A stretch of 13,925 nucleotides of DNA from Lachnospiraceae bacterium (GTDB lineage: Bacteria > Bacillota > Clostridia > Lachnospirales > Lachnospiraceae). The DNA is taken from contig CAAGKF010000364.1 of assembly GCA_900770345.1 (NCBI GenBank), positions 1-13,925 of the forward strand, given 5' to 3'. Both the position numbers and the translations under genes were made by a program. Within the stretch, counting starts at the first letter, position 1. Each line of letters starts with the position of its first letter. Positions 13,810-13,925 of the stretch are shown in pieces. The notes beneath the pieces were generated by a model. That model was not told where the DNA came from. It saw nothing but the letters and a program-made list of their open reading frames with translations, and did no database searches.

Positions 13810-13925
13810 TTATTTCTCCGGCACCTTGTCCATCTCTTCCATGATCGCCGGGATCACCTTGTACAGGTCTCCCACGATTCCGATATCCGCTATGTCAAAG
13901 ATCGGGGCGTTCTCATTCGTGTTGA
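13810..13925 (-). CDS. etfA: Electron transfer flavoprotein alpha subunit, C-terminal end (5' part outside window)
   Basis: The last 38 codons are visible, ending in TAA at 13812-13810. The residues NTNENAPIFDIADIGIVGDL followed by YKVIPAIMEEM match the conserved EtfA C-terminus, which belongs to the FAD-binding domain; the usual form is a PIF-A-DYGIVGD-segment followed by a short helix. ETF carries electrons to or from acyl-CoA dehydrogenases and in clostridia can bifurcate electrons from NADH. A beta subunit and an acyl-CoA dehydrogenase gene would be expected upstream, beyond the window. Together they could reduce the enoyl-CoA made by the dehydratase module, but the rpmE-prfA block separates them, so this link is only a suggestion. 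No clear terminator follows the stop. Confidence 0.88.
   Translation of the reverse strand, partial: NTNENAPIFDIADIGIVGDLYKVIPAIMEEMDKVPEK

Overview
The window looks like a chromosomal segment from an anaerobic Firmicute, most likely a Lachnospiraceae/Clostridia gut-type bacterium. The indications are a ribosomal protein L31 / DUF1385 / PrmC / RF1 housekeeping run typical of that group, strong Shine-Dalgarno sequences of the AGGAGG type, and an oxygen-sensitive 2-hydroxyacyl-CoA dehydratase system. No species can be assigned from the sequence alone. Every gene I can support is on the minus strand, so transcription runs from high to low coordinates.

Right part (13925 to about 9473): the last 38 codons of etfA; a 290-bp gap with a strong sigma-A-type promoter, phased A-tracts and a roughly 190-nt structured leader; rpmE (L31) and its terminator; a DUF1385 membrane protein; prmC, overlapping the previous gene by an ATGA; prfA; then a GntR/FCD-family regulator.

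Left part (9182 to 1): a catabolic module read away from the regulator. The order is a BadF/HgdC-type ATPase activator, 2-hydroxyacyl-CoA dehydratase alpha and beta subunits, a GntP-type permease, a LarA-like (nickel-pincer) racemase/epimerase homologue, a YkvI-type membrane protein, a family III CoA-transferase of the FldA/HadA kind, and the N-terminal half of an AMP-forming acyl-CoA ligase that runs off the window.

Proposed working (inference from families and context): a 2-hydroxy acid enters through the GntP-like permease. The LarA homologue converts it to the usable stereoisomer. The ligase primes the cycle with a CoA thioester, and the CoA-transferase then moves CoA onto the 2-hydroxy acid. 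The dehydratase, fired by its ATP-driven one-electron activator, removes water to give the 2-enoyl-CoA. Reduction to the saturated acyl-CoA would need an acyl-CoA dehydrogenase/ETF pair. None lies inside the module, but etfA lies on the far side of the housekeeping genes. Unlike the C. sporogenes fld and C. difficile had clusters, no 2-hydroxyacid dehydrogenase is present here, which favours an imported hydroxy acid over an amino acid as substrate.

A 16-bp perfect palindrome (AACTTGTATACAAGTT) just before the ligase gene recurs with 13 of 16 matches before the activator gene, and its half-site recurs before the YkvI-type gene. These are good candidates for the operator of the adjacent GntR regulator. 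No RNA genes, insertion sequences or CRISPR arrays were seen, and no gene-free stretch exceeds 300 bp.
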